Positions 7,972 through 16,829 of a DNA stretch of 52,220 nucleotides are shown piece by piece. The stretch is from the NCBI GenBank assembly GCA_018065305.1, contig JAGHTO010000035.1, forward strand, positions 1-52,220, given 5' to 3'. A program made the position numbers and the translations under genes. The DNA is from Candidatus Cacconaster scatequi (lineage in GTDB: Bacteria > Bacteroidota > Bacteroidia > Bacteroidales > UBA932). How positions within the stretch are numbered: position 1 is the first letter of the stretch; every line of letters begins with the position of its first letter. Under the pieces are notes generated by a model. That model was not told the origin of the DNA. It saw only the letters and a list, made by a program, of their open reading frames with translations, and did not search any database.

Positions 7972-8804
7972 TAATTGCTGACAGCGGCTCCACAAAGACA
8001 TCCTGGAGACTGATAAAGAAGACCGGTCCGGTCGTTTCTCTGCAGACTGCCGGAATCAATCCGGTTTTTATGGAAAACGAGGCGATTGTTTCGTTGCTGA
8101 AGACTGAGCTGCGGGAGGCGGCTTCCGACGAAGATGTCCGGGAAATTCATTTCTATGGAGCAGGTATTGTGGACGATGAGATAAAAGGCCGTCTGTCATC
8201 CTGTTTCAATGAAGTGTTCCCCGGGTGTACTGTTAAAGCCTGTTCCGATATGCTGGCTGCCGCAAGAGCCCTGTGTGGTCATGCCGCTGGAATAGCCTGC
8301 ATTCTGGGGACGGGGTCCAACTGCTGCTTCTATGATGGTGAGAATATTGCACATTCGGCAAAGGCCGGCGGATTCATCCTTGGAGATGAGGCAAGCGGAG
8401 CATATCTGGGCAAGAGACTTATCTCCGATTATATCAAGGGACTTCTGCCGGCAGACCTGGAATCGGAGTTCCATTCCAGGTACGGTTTGGATTATCCTGC
8501 AATTGTCCGCAAGGTTTACAAGGAACCCCTGCCGTCAAGATTTCTGGCTTCTTTTTCGCCTTTCATCAATGAATTCAAGGAGACTCCGTATATGGCAAAC
8601 CTGCTGAAGGAGAGCTTCTCTGCATTTATTTCACGTAACCTTCACCATTTCGACACCGAACGTTACGACGTGAATTTCGTCGGGTCAATCGCATACCATT
8701 ATTCCGAAATCCTTAAGGAAGCCGTCATTTCGGCGGGAATGAAGCCCGGAGTGATTCTGAAGGAGCCGATTGACGGCCTTGTGGAGTATCATAAATCCTT
8801 ATGA
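7965..8804 (+). CDS. BadF/BadG/BcrA-family kinase, N-acetylglucosamine-kinase-like
   Basis: The 279-aa protein has an actin-like ATPase fold. The phosphate-1 loop DSGSTKT is at residues 6-12, a catalytic-type Asp lies in CSDMLAAAR (about 95), the phosphate-2 GTGSN is at 115-119 and the adenosine-side GDEASG at 140-145. In Bacteroidota such proteins are most like eukaryotic-type GlcNAc kinases, so phosphorylation of an amino sugar from peptidoglycan or mucin turnover is the likely role. The exact substrate is inferred, not seen. The start codon overlaps the end of the upstream cyclase gene, and recR starts 3 bp after the stop. Confidence 0.82.
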   Translation: MVIIADSGSTKTSWRLIKKTGPVVSLQTAGINPVFMENEAIVSLLKTELREAASDEDVREIHFYGAGIVDDEIKGRLSSCFNEVFPGCTVKACSDMLAAARALCGHAAGIACILGTGSNCCFYDGENIAHSAKAGGFILGDEASGAYLGKRLISDYIKGLLPADLESEFHSRYGLDYPAIVRKVYKEPLPSRFLASFSPFINEFKETPYMANLLKESFSAFISRNLHHFDTERYDVNFVGSIAYHYSEILKEAVISAGMKPGVILKEPIDGLVEYHKSL

Positions 8805-8807
8805 CGT

Positions 8808-9425
8808 ATGTTCCAGGGTGCATATTCCTCCCAATTGCTTGAAGAAGCGGTCAATCAGTTCGCGTCTCTTCCCGGAATCGGACGAAGGACCGCATTGCGG
8901 CTTGCCCTGCATATCCTTGACGAGCCGGAGGAGAATGTGATGAGATTCACGGAGGCCTTCTCTTCACTCAAACGGAATATCCACGTTTGCGGGAAGTGCT
9001 TTATGATATCTGACAATGAAATTTGCCCGATTTGCGACGACCGTACAAGAGACCGCAGCACAATATGTGTGGTGGAAAATATCCGGGATGTTCTGAGCAT
9101 AGAGAATACCGGGCAGTACAGGGGGATGTATCATATTCTTGGGGGCATCATATCTCCCATAGACGGAATAGGTCCTTCCGATCTGCATATCAGGGAACTG
9201 ACGGAAAGGGTGAAGGACGGGGCCGTGAGAGAGGTCATACTTGCACTCAGCACTTCGATGGAAGGGGAGACGACATCCTATTATCTGTACAAGCAGATAA
9301 GCGCTTTCCCTGTCAATGTGACAACAATAGCCCGTGGCGTGGGTTTCGGGGACGATCTTGAATATGCCGACGAACTGACACTCGGAAAATCAATCGTAAA
9401 CAGGCATCCGTTCAATACAATATGA
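8808..9425 (+). CDS. recR: Recombination mediator RecR
   Basis: The 205-aa protein works with RecO and RecF to load RecA at single-strand gaps. It shows the helix-hairpin-helix LPGIGRRTAL (21-30), a four-Cys zinc finger (Cys61, 64, 73, 76 in CGKCFMISDNEICPIC) and a Toprim domain beginning at ICVVEN (about 86). The closing GVGFGDDLEYADELTLGKSI is a standard RecR ending. Length is normal. Its stop overlaps the next start as ATGA. Confidence 0.96.
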   Translation: MFQGAYSSQLLEEAVNQFASLPGIGRRTALRLALHILDEPEENVMRFTEAFSSLKRNIHVCGKCFMISDNEICPICDDRTRDRSTICVVENIRDVLSIENTGQYRGMYHILGGIISPIDGIGPSDLHIRELTERVKDGAVREVILALSTSMEGETTSYYLYKQISAFPVNVTTIARGVGFGDDLEYADELTLGKSIVNRHPFNTI

Positions 9426-10165
9426 GACAGATACTTCTTTTGCTAAAATACCTGCCGTTTCTTCAGAAACTGTTGCGGCCGCTTTTCACGGTCAAGGGGG
9501 CTGCTTTGGAGAGGGAATTCAACGGCTCAAAATACAGGAATCCCATCGGCATAAGCGCCGGTGTCGACCGGCAGGGGGAATTCTACAATGAGTTGTCAAC
9601 TTTCGGCCCCTCTTTCGTGGAGATAGGCCCTGTCAAGAAAGTTGAAAATATCCTGAAAAATCTCAGGAACAACCCGAAAAAGGTGTTCGTGACGGTGAAT
9701 CTGACAAGCCGGCAGTCCGTAACCGAGGATATGAATCTTGTCGAGATGGACAGGGCCTGTTCCCTGCTGTATGACTTTGCGGATGTGCTGACTATCACGG
9801 TTCCTCGAAACGGCTATGAGAATCTGATAGACAGGGTGTTGACAATCAGGCAGTACAATGACAACTTCAAGCCCGTGGCCGTCAAGATTACCAACATTCT
9901 GGAAATTGATGACGTGGAGCCGATTGTCAGATATGCATTGCAGAACGGGGTGGATGCCATAGAGGTCGGTGACAACTATTTCGACAAGGTATTCGAGATA
10001 GCCGGAGGCATCGTTCCGGTCATTGTAATCTCATATCTGAAAGACAGAAAGATGGCGGCATCGTTTCTGGAGAAGGGGGCTTCCTTCATAGCCTATGCTC
10101 CCGAGAAATCCCTGCGAGGTCTGCTCAGTATTAAAAAAATCATCAAATCAATTGCCAGGCAATGA
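9422..10165 (+). CDS. Degenerate dihydroorotate dehydrogenase-like protein
   Basis: The 247-aa protein follows the class 2 dihydroorotate dehydrogenase pattern: NPIGISAGVDRQGEFYNELS (about 40-59), FVEIGPV, then VNLTSRQS where INIGKNK is usual, ADVLTITVPRNGYENL (120-134) where ADYLVINVSSPNTPGLR is usual, and PVAVKITNIL for PVLVKIAPDL. The SSPNT segment with the catalytic-base Ser is replaced by VPRNG, and the C-terminal FMN phosphate region is shortened; class 2 enzymes are about 330-350 aa. I infer a non-classical or inactive paralogue. It sits between recR and cinA with ATGA overlaps on both sides, which suggests translational coupling to repair and salvage genes, not to pyrimidine genes. 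Confidence 0.72.
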   Translation: MRQILLLLKYLPFLQKLLRPLFTVKGAALEREFNGSKYRNPIGISAGVDRQGEFYNELSTFGPSFVEIGPVKKVENILKNLRNNPKKVFVTVNLTSRQSVTEDMNLVEMDRACSLLYDFADVLTITVPRNGYENLIDRVLTIRQYNDNFKPVAVKITNILEIDDVEPIVRYALQNGVDAIEVGDNYFDKVFEIAGGIVPVIVISYLKDRKMAASFLEKGASFIAYAPEKSLRGLLSIKKIIKSIARQ

Positions 10166-11415
10166 CTACCGCTTCAATCTGTACAATAGGTGATGAGATA
10201 CTCATCGGCCAGATAGTGGATACCAATTCTTCACATATATCCCGGGCTTTGAATGATATCGGGGTTAAGGTGACATATATGACTTCCATATCCGATGACC
10301 ATAACGATATTGTCTCACAACTTTCACATTGTCTTGACATTTCGGATATCGTCATCGTGACGGGAGGTCTGGGTCCCACAAAAGATGACATAACGAAAGA
10401 TGCCCTGAAGGAGCTGAGCGGCTCTGCCGGATATGTGGAGTCATCCGTTCAGATGGAGATTGTAAAACGCATTCTGGAGGCCAGGAATATGCCGATGCTG
10501 GAGACGAACAGAGCACAGGCTCTTGTGCCGGAGAAAGCCGTGGTGATACCCAATGAGCTTGGAACGGCTCCCTGTATGGCATTTTACGGACTGGGCAAAT
10601 CCGGCAAATCGGTGCTCTATTCTCTGCCTGGAGTTCCGTTCGAGGCTCTCGGACTTCTTCCGAAAATTACAGGTGACATCAGTGCGAAGTTCTCCCTTGA
10701 AAAGATAACTCATTATACGGTAAATACTTTCGGTATTCCGGAATCTGTTCTTGCCGAAAAGATAAGCGGATGGGAAGATGCATTGCCGGAGAATGTAAAG
10801 CTGGCATATCTGCCCAATTCGACGCTTGGAGTACGGCTGAGACTGACAAGTTTCGGTGGAGACGTGGATTTTTCTCCATATATACTTTCCCTGCAGGAGA
10901 TTCTTGGGGATGCGATTTACGGCTATGGACAGACTTCTCTTCAGGAGGAGATAGGGAAGGCCCTGCATCTCCGGGGCAAGACCATGTCGGCCGCGGAATC
11001 CTGTACGGGAGGCCGCATATCGGAGTTGATGACATCGATTGCCGGCTGTTCCGACTATTACAAGGGCTCGGTCACTTCTTATGCCAACAGTGTGAAGATT
11101 GGTCTCCTCGGCGTCGACCCTGACGTCATAGCCCGATACGGGGCTGTCAGTGAGCAATGTGTCAGACAGATGGCCGAAGGGGTTCTGAAACGTTTGGATA
11201 CCGATTATTCCGTTGCAACTTCCGGTATTGCAGGGCCAGGTGGGGGATCTGCGGAGAAACCCGTAGGAATGGTCTGGACTGCTGCGGCAAGGCGTAATGA
11301 CGACGGCAGCATAGACGTTGTCAGCAGGAAACTTCAGTTCTCCTCAAACCGTGCCGTAAATATCGAGAGATTCGCTTCAGGCGCACTGAATCTGCTGCGC
11401 CTGCATATCAAATAG
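10162..11415 (+). CDS. cinA: CinA-family NMN amidohydrolase / competence-damage protein
   Basis: The 417-aa protein has the two-domain CinA layout. The N-terminal MoCF-like domain contains GDEILIGQIVDTNSSHIS and GGLGPTKDD. The C-terminal PncC-type domain contains AESCTGGRISELM (about residue 274) and TSGIAGPGGGSAEKPVG. PncC domains deamidate nicotinamide mononucleotide, a by-product of NAD-dependent DNA ligase. It is the last gene of the 7189-11415 operon, overlapping the previous gene as ATGA, and it converges on corA with only 6 bp between stop codons. Confidence 0.95.
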   Translation: MTTASICTIGDEILIGQIVDTNSSHISRALNDIGVKVTYMTSISDDHNDIVSQLSHCLDISDIVIVTGGLGPTKDDITKDALKELSGSAGYVESSVQMEIVKRILEARNMPMLETNRAQALVPEKAVVIPNELGTAPCMAFYGLGKSGKSVLYSLPGVPFEALGLLPKITGDISAKFSLEKITHYTVNTFGIPESVLAEKISGWEDALPENVKLAYLPNSTLGVRLRLTSFGGDVDFSPYILSLQEILGDAIYGYGQTSLQEEIGKALHLRGKTMSAAESCTGGRISELMTSIAGCSDYYKGSVTSYANSVKIGLLGVDPDVIARYGAVSEQCVRQMAEGVLKRLDTDYSVATSGIAGPGGGSAEKPVGMVWTAAARRNDDGSIDVVSRKLQFSSNRAVNIERFASGALNLLRLHIK

Positions 11416-11421
11416 ATCTGT

Positions 11422-12369
11422 TCAGAGCATCTTCTTCCTGCGGAAGAGAATCAGGGCGGCTATCACGCAGACAACCATCGTGCTCAGGACTATGATGAAA
11501 TCCTTGCCGTCTCCCAGCAGAGGCAGCTTGACGTTCATGCCATAGATGCTTGCAATCAGGGTAGGAGGCATAAGCAGCAGGGAAACCAGTGTGAATACCT
11601 TCATTATCTTGTTCTGTTCCAGGTTGATAAGACCGAGGACTGTGTTCTGCAGGTATTCCAGACGTTCGAAACTGAAGTTGGTGTGGTTGATGAGAGAAGC
11701 CACGTCCTTCAGCAGGATGTTGAGTTTGTTCCCCACTTCATCAGGGGTCTTGTCGCTCTTGAGAATGCTTGAAATCATTCTCTGTTTGTCCACGATATTC
11801 TCCCTGACAATCATTGTGTTCTCCTGCAACTGGTTGATATCCAACAGGAGTTCGTCGTTCACGTCTTCTCCGAGACTGACCCTTTTGCTGTACTGGGCAA
11901 TCTCTTTGGACATCAACTCGATCATATCGGCATCAAGGTCTATACGGTTCTCCAGAATGCCTATCAGAATGTGGAATCCGGAGGGATAGAGCTTGATATT
12001 TGAAAGGATACGGCGCTGGATGTCGGTGAAACTGCGGAGAGGGACCTGACGTATGGAGGTGAAAGTATCTCCCGTAAGGATGAATGACACAGACTCCATA
12101 CTGTAGCTTTCGGCGCTTGGAATCAGAAAGTTCGTATTGACGAATATGGAATCTACTGTTTCGTAGTAGCGGGATGAACTTTCAATCTCTTCCGCCTGGG
12201 CACGGCTCTGAAGTGTCGTGTTGAGAAAAATCTCCACGGCTCTTTTTTCTTCTCCGGTAGGGGTGTCAAGATCCAGCCAAAGGGCGTCCTTGACGGAGAT
12301 TGATTTCAGAATGTCGATGGACTGGGAAAGTTCCACCTGGCCATTTACTTTGTAAAAAATCTGAACCAT
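11422..12369 (-). CDS. corA: CorA-family magnesium/divalent cation channel
   Basis: The 315-aa protein has a long cytoplasmic helical domain and two C-terminal membrane helices. The GMN signature of the pore (YGMNVKLP, about 276-283) ends the first helix, and the protein closes with the basic RRKK. This is the CorA layout: a homopentamer that lets Mg2+ or related ions into the cytoplasm. It is transcribed alone, towards cinA. The loop after GMN (LLGDGKDF) differs from the MPE loop of classical CorA, so ion preference is open. Confidence 0.92.
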   Translation of the reverse strand: MVQIFYKVNGQVELSQSIDILKSISVKDALWLDLDTPTGEEKRAVEIFLNTTLQSRAQAEEIESSSRYYETVDSIFVNTNFLIPSAESYSMESVSFILTGDTFTSIRQVPLRSFTDIQRRILSNIKLYPSGFHILIGILENRIDLDADMIELMSKEIAQYSKRVSLGEDVNDELLLDINQLQENTMIVRENIVDKQRMISSILKSDKTPDEVGNKLNILLKDVASLINHTNFSFERLEYLQNTVLGLINLEQNKIMKVFTLVSLLLMPPTLIASIYGMNVKLPLLGDGKDFIIVLSTMVVCVIAALILFRRKKML

Positions 12370-12777
12370 CGCCTCTGCTTTTTTTTAATTTCCTACTCCG
12401 TAAGTCATTATTAAAAAATAACTTGGTAATCTTTATGAATCTTGTTTCGTCTTTTGAATATGTCATTCAGTCGAGTAGCCCGCTACACTCCTTCATTCCA
12501 TATCCAAAATCCATAAACAATCTTTCATAAATCTTTACCAACTTATTTTTTAACCATTCCTAAGCGCCGCAAAGATAAAAATTAATTTCAAGAATCTGTT
12601 TCTGAACGGATTAATTTCTCAAAATTATCAGATTCATCTGTATGAATAATTCAATTCTCCAAACTCAAACGTGGTTGACTTGCGATTCTCGTCATCTACG
12701 TCATTTGCTGCGCAAATAACTTGCTGTCATGCTAAAAGAAATTTTTTCAATCGGAGAGCAACAGCTGGCAAATTATT
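12370..12777. other. Intergenic gap between corA and the XRE gene
   Basis: This 408-bp AT-rich stretch contains the upstream region of corA and the 3' flank of the XRE gene. No reading frame with family resemblance, no RNA fold and no clear -7 element was recognised. Confidence 0.5.
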
Positions 12778-13176
12778 TTATCGTGCCTCGAAAGTTCCGT
12801 CATTGTAAAAGATGACGATTCTGTCGATTTTTCGCCCAATAGGGGCTTGTTCTTCTTCAAATATTGTATTCTCAGGAGGTTCAGGGGTTGGATTTTGTTG
12901 CTCAAAGTGCTCATTTTCAAAGAGAACCCCCTGTTTTTCCCGTATCGGCTCAGAATCGGTTGAAAATTCTTTGTAGGGTTTTCCCTTGCCAAGCAGCAGC
13001 CAGTCGGCGTTGATGGTAGGGAAGGAGGACAACATTTTTTGGATAAACTCGAAACTCGGGTTGTTTCTTCCCGAAAGGAGATGAGAGAGTCCGGATCTCT
13101 GGATTCCCATCATCTCACAGAATCGGGCAGGGGAGAGCGATTCCATCTCCAGAAATTGCTTCAAACGCGCGTTCAT
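12778..13176 (-). CDS. XRE-family helix-turn-helix transcriptional regulator
   Basis: The 132-aa protein starts with a Cro/CI-type HTH (about residues 1-62), including the recognition-helix region MGIQRSGLSHLLSGRNNPSF and the following INADWLLLGKG, a common ending of this domain in Bacteroidota. A low-complexity acidic and proline-rich linker follows, then a conserved-looking tail DRIVIFYNDGTFE. A -7 element TACTTTTG (minus strand, 13198-13205) lies 21 bp upstream, and TGTAA-N10-TTACA (13180-13199) overlaps the leader and -7 box, which suggests autoregulation. Its target genes are unknown. It stands alone between two non-coding gaps. Confidence 0.85.
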   Translation of the reverse strand: MNARLKQFLEMESLSPARFCEMMGIQRSGLSHLLSGRNNPSFEFIQKMLSSFPTINADWLLLGKGKPYKEFSTDSEPIREKQGVLFENEHFEQQNPTPEPPENTIFEEEQAPIGRKIDRIVIFYNDGTFEAR

Positions 13177-13713
13177 ATATGTAAAATATAAAGATTACAA
13201 AAGTAAACAACAAAAGTGTGTTACAATCATTGATTCGTAGCTAAGTTACAAAAATTATTTGAAATTACAGAAAGAAATAATATCTCTGGATTTAATCACT
13301 GACGTATGTTATTGAAGTTTTTCTTTATAAGAATTAAACTATTCACTGGTTATTAGTGATATATATCTGTATTATATATCAAATACTGCTGTATTTTACA
13401 GAAATACCTCTGAAATTACCGATGCTATAATTTATATGAATCTTATAACTAGCAGGGTTTCTTACTATTAACTATATATTGAATATTTATTCGCTAATTT
13501 TGACGGCAAAGCAATAATGAACATGATTCCGGGAGGTTATAATTTTGTCAAATGTAAATATAATCTTGTAAATACTGAAATATGTGCATATTTGTAAACG
13601 TCTGTGATTACAAATGTTCTATGTTTTTTGCTGAAAACCCTGAATTTCAATTTCCCTGCTATAATTTCGGGGGATTGTGAATAAAGTTTTAAATTTGCCA
13701 CAGATTTTGAGAT
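13177..13713. promoter_or_regulatory. AT-rich regulatory gap with repeated TTACA/TGTAA motifs
   Basis: No gene is visible in these 537 bp. TTACA occurs at 13195, 13221, 13246, 13265, 13396 and 13608. TGTAA occurs at 13180, 13553, 13567 and 13593. Two pairs have the same layout TGTAA-N10-TTACA: 13180-13199 next to the XRE start, and 13593-13612 (8-bp arms if taken as 13590-13615). A further perfect repeat, GATATATA/TATATATC, spans 13358-13380. I infer operators for the neighbouring regulator. Confidence 0.5.
13690..13697 (+). promoter_or_regulatory. -7 promoter element of queA
   Basis: TAAATTTG matches TAnnTTTG exactly and lies 16 bp before the queA ATG, giving a very short leader. Confidence 0.65.
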
Positions 13714-14946
13714 ATGGTAACCGATATTTGTATTGAAGACTTTGATTATGAGCTACCTGCGGAGAAAATAGCCAAATATCCGCTGGCCGCCAGAAATGAT
13801 TCGAAATTGTTGGTGTGTACGGAGGCCACCTGCTATTCCCCCAAGGAGGCCCGATTCGTGGATATCGCTGATTATCTGCCTGAAAAAGGTGTTATGGTAT
13901 TCAACAACACCAAGGTTGTTCCGGCAAGAATTATCTTTTTCAAGGATACGGGCTCTCACGTCGAAGTCTTTTGCCTTGAGCCTGATACTCCGTCTGACTA
14001 TCAACTTTGTTTTGCTTCCACTCAGAAATGCCGCTGGAAATGCATTATCGGCAACCTGCGGCGCTGGAAATCCGGACTTTTGAAGCTTCATCTGGACGGA
14101 GATGTGACCCTTACGGCTGAACTGATATCCTTTGACGGCAGGGATGCTGTCGTGGAATTTGTCTGGAACGGCTCCCTTGCTTTTTCAAAAATAATAGAGA
14201 TGGCCGGGAGAATACCTATTCCTCCCTATCTGAACAGGGATACGGAAGAAATTGACATCACCCGCTACCAGACGTATTATGCCCTCAGAGAAGGCTCTGT
14301 GGCGGCTCCTACGGCCGGATTGCATTTTACAGCCAGAGAATTGGAAAATATCGACAGGAAAGGGCTCAAACGGGAAAATGTCTGCCTTCACGTGGGCGCG
14401 GGTACCTTTTTGCCGGTCAAGAGCAAGACCATCGGCGAGCACGCAATGCACACCGAACCGTTCTCCGTCTCCAGAACTCTTCTTGAGACACTTGTATCAA
14501 ATGCCGGGAATCCTGTGATAGCCGTCGGGACTACATCCACAAGATGCCTGGAATCCCTCTATTTTCTTGGCGTTCACTGCATTGAAACCGGACATCCGAG
14601 AATTGTAACGCAGTGGGAGCCTTACAGGGAGTCAGGATATGCATATTCTCTTGAGGAATCTCTCGGGGCGCTCCACGAGTATATGAAAAGGGAAAATATG
14701 GAGGAACTTATTTCCCGAACGGGAATAATCATTGCTCCGGGGTACAAGGCCAGGGTCTGTGATTATCTTGTTACCAATTTCCATCAGCCCAAGAGCACTC
14801 TTCTGTTGCTTATTTCCGCGTTCATCGGAGACAGATGGCGTGAAAACTACCGGTTTGCCCTTGAAAACGGATTCAGATTCCTCAGTTATGGCGACTCATC
14901 TCTGCTTCAAGTCGACCGTACCTGCGCAGATTCGGAAAAAGATTGA
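13714..14946 (+). CDS. queA: tRNA S-adenosylmethionine ribosyltransferase-isomerase
   Basis: The 410-aa enzyme moves the ribosyl part of S-adenosylmethionine onto preQ1 in tRNA, giving epoxyqueuosine in the wobble position of GUN anticodons. Family landmarks are DFDYELPAEKIAKYPLAARN at the start, VMVFNNTKVVPARI, the signature SVAAPTAGLHFTARELE (about 199-215), VGAGTFLPVK, VGTTSTRCLESL and the ending YLVTNFHQPKSTLLLLISAF. Length and order are normal for Bacteroidota. The overlap of its end with the next promoter (14947) suggests the downstream gene can also be transcribed on its own. Confidence 0.97.
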   Translation: MVTDICIEDFDYELPAEKIAKYPLAARNDSKLLVCTEATCYSPKEARFVDIADYLPEKGVMVFNNTKVVPARIIFFKDTGSHVEVFCLEPDTPSDYQLCFASTQKCRWKCIIGNLRRWKSGLLKLHLDGDVTLTAELISFDGRDAVVEFVWNGSLAFSKIIEMAGRIPIPPYLNRDTEEIDITRYQTYYALREGSVAAPTAGLHFTARELENIDRKGLKRENVCLHVGAGTFLPVKSKTIGEHAMHTEPFSVSRTLLETLVSNAGNPVIAVGTTSTRCLESLYFLGVHCIETGHPRIVTQWEPYRESGYAYSLEESLGALHEYMKRENMEELISRTGIIIAPGYKARVCDYLVTNFHQPKSTLLLLISAFIGDRWRENYRFALENGFRFLSYGDSSLLQVDRTCADSEKD

Positions 14947-14954
14947 TATATTTG
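14947..14954 (+). promoter_or_regulatory. -7 promoter element directly after the queA stop
   Basis: TATATTTG starts on the base after the queA TGA (14944-14946) and is 7 bp from the next ATG at 14962, so a leaderless transcript is expected. Confidence 0.65.
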
Positions 14955-14961
14955 CATTATT

Positions 14962-15717
14962 ATGACAAGAAGAATAAGAACATATATACTGATTGCCGTG
15001 ATTCTTGCTGCAATTGCGGCGATATTCACTCTTTATCGCGGACTTTGGTCCATTCCCGCCATTGCTGTAGGGAGAGGTGTCCGCATCCTTCTCAACGCCG
15101 TGGCGTTCGCCCTTTATTGCCTGGTTCTTTGCTTCAGCGTGGTAAGCGGACGGAATAAGCCCGGCGCTTCATTCAGGAAGGCTCTTGAGATTGCCGTATG
15201 GTGCGCCTTTCTGGGACTCGCCGGCAAATTCGCCGGTGAATATCTGATTCCTGAGGGCAATCCGTTCGTACTTCCCGCTTCAATTGCCGTGATTCTGGCA
15301 ATCTTTCTGGCCGCCTATTTCAAATTACGGAAAAAGGAGGCTGATAAAGTCTCTTCGACGGCTATAAGGAAGAGTGCTGTGGCTTCAGGCCAGCTTAAGC
15401 ATACATATACCGTGCTGTACGGAGCCTTGACGGTGATGATGGCAGCTGACATAATCCATTTTGCAGTTACTTTGGGCGGGGAAGCCTGGAATGGCGATAC
15501 TCTTATTCCTCTGGCTGTCACACTTCTTGCAGTTATCTTCTGGAGGCTCGTCAAGTGGAGGGGGATTCTGGCAGTTGCAGTGGCGGTAGACCTGCTGTTT
15601 GCCGCCGGATTGATTTTCGTCAGCACATTGGGTATATCGCTTGCGGTATCACTGGTCTTCGTATCGGTTGTCCTGCCGCTTGCAGATCTTTATTGCAGAA
15701 AGGAGCAGAATATATGA
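14962..15717 (+). CDS. Multi-pass inner-membrane protein of unknown function
   Basis: I do not recognise a family in this 251-aa protein. It starts MTRRIRTYILIA and has about six to seven hydrophobic helices: residues about 5-25, 30-60, 73-92, 101-117, 145-168, 178-194 and 200-240. A basic cytoplasmic loop (KLRKKEADK) lies near residue 120. No catalytic motif is visible. Its stop overlaps the start of the acyltransferase gene as ATGA, so a role in lipid or envelope metabolism is possible but only by context. Confidence 0.75.
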   Translation: MTRRIRTYILIAVILAAIAAIFTLYRGLWSIPAIAVGRGVRILLNAVAFALYCLVLCFSVVSGRNKPGASFRKALEIAVWCAFLGLAGKFAGEYLIPEGNPFVLPASIAVILAIFLAAYFKLRKKEADKVSSTAIRKSAVASGQLKHTYTVLYGALTVMMAADIIHFAVTLGGEAWNGDTLIPLAVTLLAVIFWRLVKWRGILAVAVAVDLLFAAGLIFVSTLGISLAVSLVFVSVVLPLADLYCRKEQNI

Positions 15718-16829
15718 ATTTTGACAACATAAGGCCGTATGACGACCGTGAGGCTTGCGAGGCGCTCGGCAGGGTTGCGGCAAGCGGGTATATTGATGCA
15801 ATATCCGGTTATCTCTATCCGGGGCAGGACCCTGCGGTTCTCCGCTCCGCTCTCAAAGGGGTTAATGGCGTTGACGATTTCCAGTCAAAGATTATGTATG
15901 GCGCCGTCAAGACGATAATTGAAAAGACTTCCGATGGCCTGACATACGACGGGCTGGAGTATTTCGAAGGAGGCAAGACCTATCTGATGCTCTCCACTCA
16001 CCGTGACATTGTCCTCGATCCCGCGTTGATTCAGTGGGTGCTGAAGGACAATGACATGCCCCTTACCGAGATTGCCGCCGGCGACAATCTGATATCCACG
16101 CAACTTCTTGAAGATCTGATGAGATCCAACAGGATGATAAAAGTCATCCGCAGTTCGAATCCCCGTGAGGTCTATGATTCCTCCGTAATCCTCTCCCGAT
16201 ATATGAGAGAACGGATTCACGACAAGGAGCGGCCCGCATCCATCTGGATAGCTCACAGAAACGGGCGTACCAAGGACGGGCACGATGCAACCGAGCAGGG
16301 GCTTGTCAAGATGATATCTTTGAGCGGGGAGAATGATTTCGCGAAGAACATCAGCGAGCTCAACATTATGCCGGTCGCGATTTCCTACGAAATAGAAAGC
16401 TGTGATTTGCAGAAAGCCATAGAGGTTTATGTAAAGAGGAGTACCGGTTCTTATCAGAAGAAACCGGGCGAGGATACGCAGAGCATCATCTATGGAATCA
16501 TCCAGCAGAAAGGCCGTATCCACATCAGTTTCTGCCCTCCGATTACTGAGGCTGAGATTGCCGAGGCCGCTTCTTATGAGAAAAACGACCGTTACCGTCA
16601 CCTCGCAGAAATCATAGATGCCAGACACAGGGCAGGTTTCCGCAAGTGGCCGTACAATATCGCGGCTGCCGAGCTTGTGAAGGGGGAGAAGGCCAGTGAT
16701 CCTCAAGTAACGGCTGCTTTTCTCGCCTATGTTGAAAAAAGGATAGAGGAGGTGCCCGCAAGCCTTGACCGCAAGGCCGTTAGGGACATTCTGATTGAGA
16801 TTTACGCCGCTCCGGTCCTAAACGTATAG
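15714..16829 (+). CDS. Glycerol-phosphate/lysophospholipid acyltransferase-like protein
   Basis: The 371-aa protein belongs to the PlsB/PlsC acyltransferase superfamily. Motif I reads STHRDIVLDPALIQ (about 94-107): His96 is followed by Asp after five residues, not the usual HX4D. IWIAHRNGRTKDG (about 180-192) sits where the GTRS-type glycerol-phosphate site is expected, and a Pro-rich motif IV-like MPVAISYEIES follows. ATG at 15714 is chosen because it has AAGGAG just upstream and overlaps the previous stop; an upstream in-frame ATG at 15555 lies within the preceding gene. Acylation of glycerol-phosphate or a lyso-lipid is inferred. The 3' end overlaps the nitroreductase gene by 12 bp, tail to tail. 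Confidence 0.8.
   Translation: MNFDNIRPYDDREACEALGRVAASGYIDAISGYLYPGQDPAVLRSALKGVNGVDDFQSKIMYGAVKTIIEKTSDGLTYDGLEYFEGGKTYLMLSTHRDIVLDPALIQWVLKDNDMPLTEIAAGDNLISTQLLEDLMRSNRMIKVIRSSNPREVYDSSVILSRYMRERIHDKERPASIWIAHRNGRTKDGHDATEQGLVKMISLSGENDFAKNISELNIMPVAISYEIESCDLQKAIEVYVKRSTGSYQKKPGEDTQSIIYGIIQQKGRIHISFCPPITEAEIAEAASYEKNDRYRHLAEIIDARHRAGFRKWPYNIAAAELVKGEKASDPQVTAAFLAYVEKRIEEVPASLDRKAVRDILIEIYAAPVLNV

Noticed and set aside
10441-11157. A 238-codon minus-strand frame opposite cinA
   Set aside because: It is antisense to a certain gene and shows no family motif or plausible start context.
12300-12530. Short plus-strand frame in the corA/XRE gap
   Set aside because: Low-complexity AT-driven composition, overlapping the corA 5' end on the other strand, with no family resemblance.
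15885-16706. A 273-codon minus-strand frame opposite the acyltransferase gene
   Set aside because: Antisense to a gene with clear motifs, with no recognisable domain of its own.
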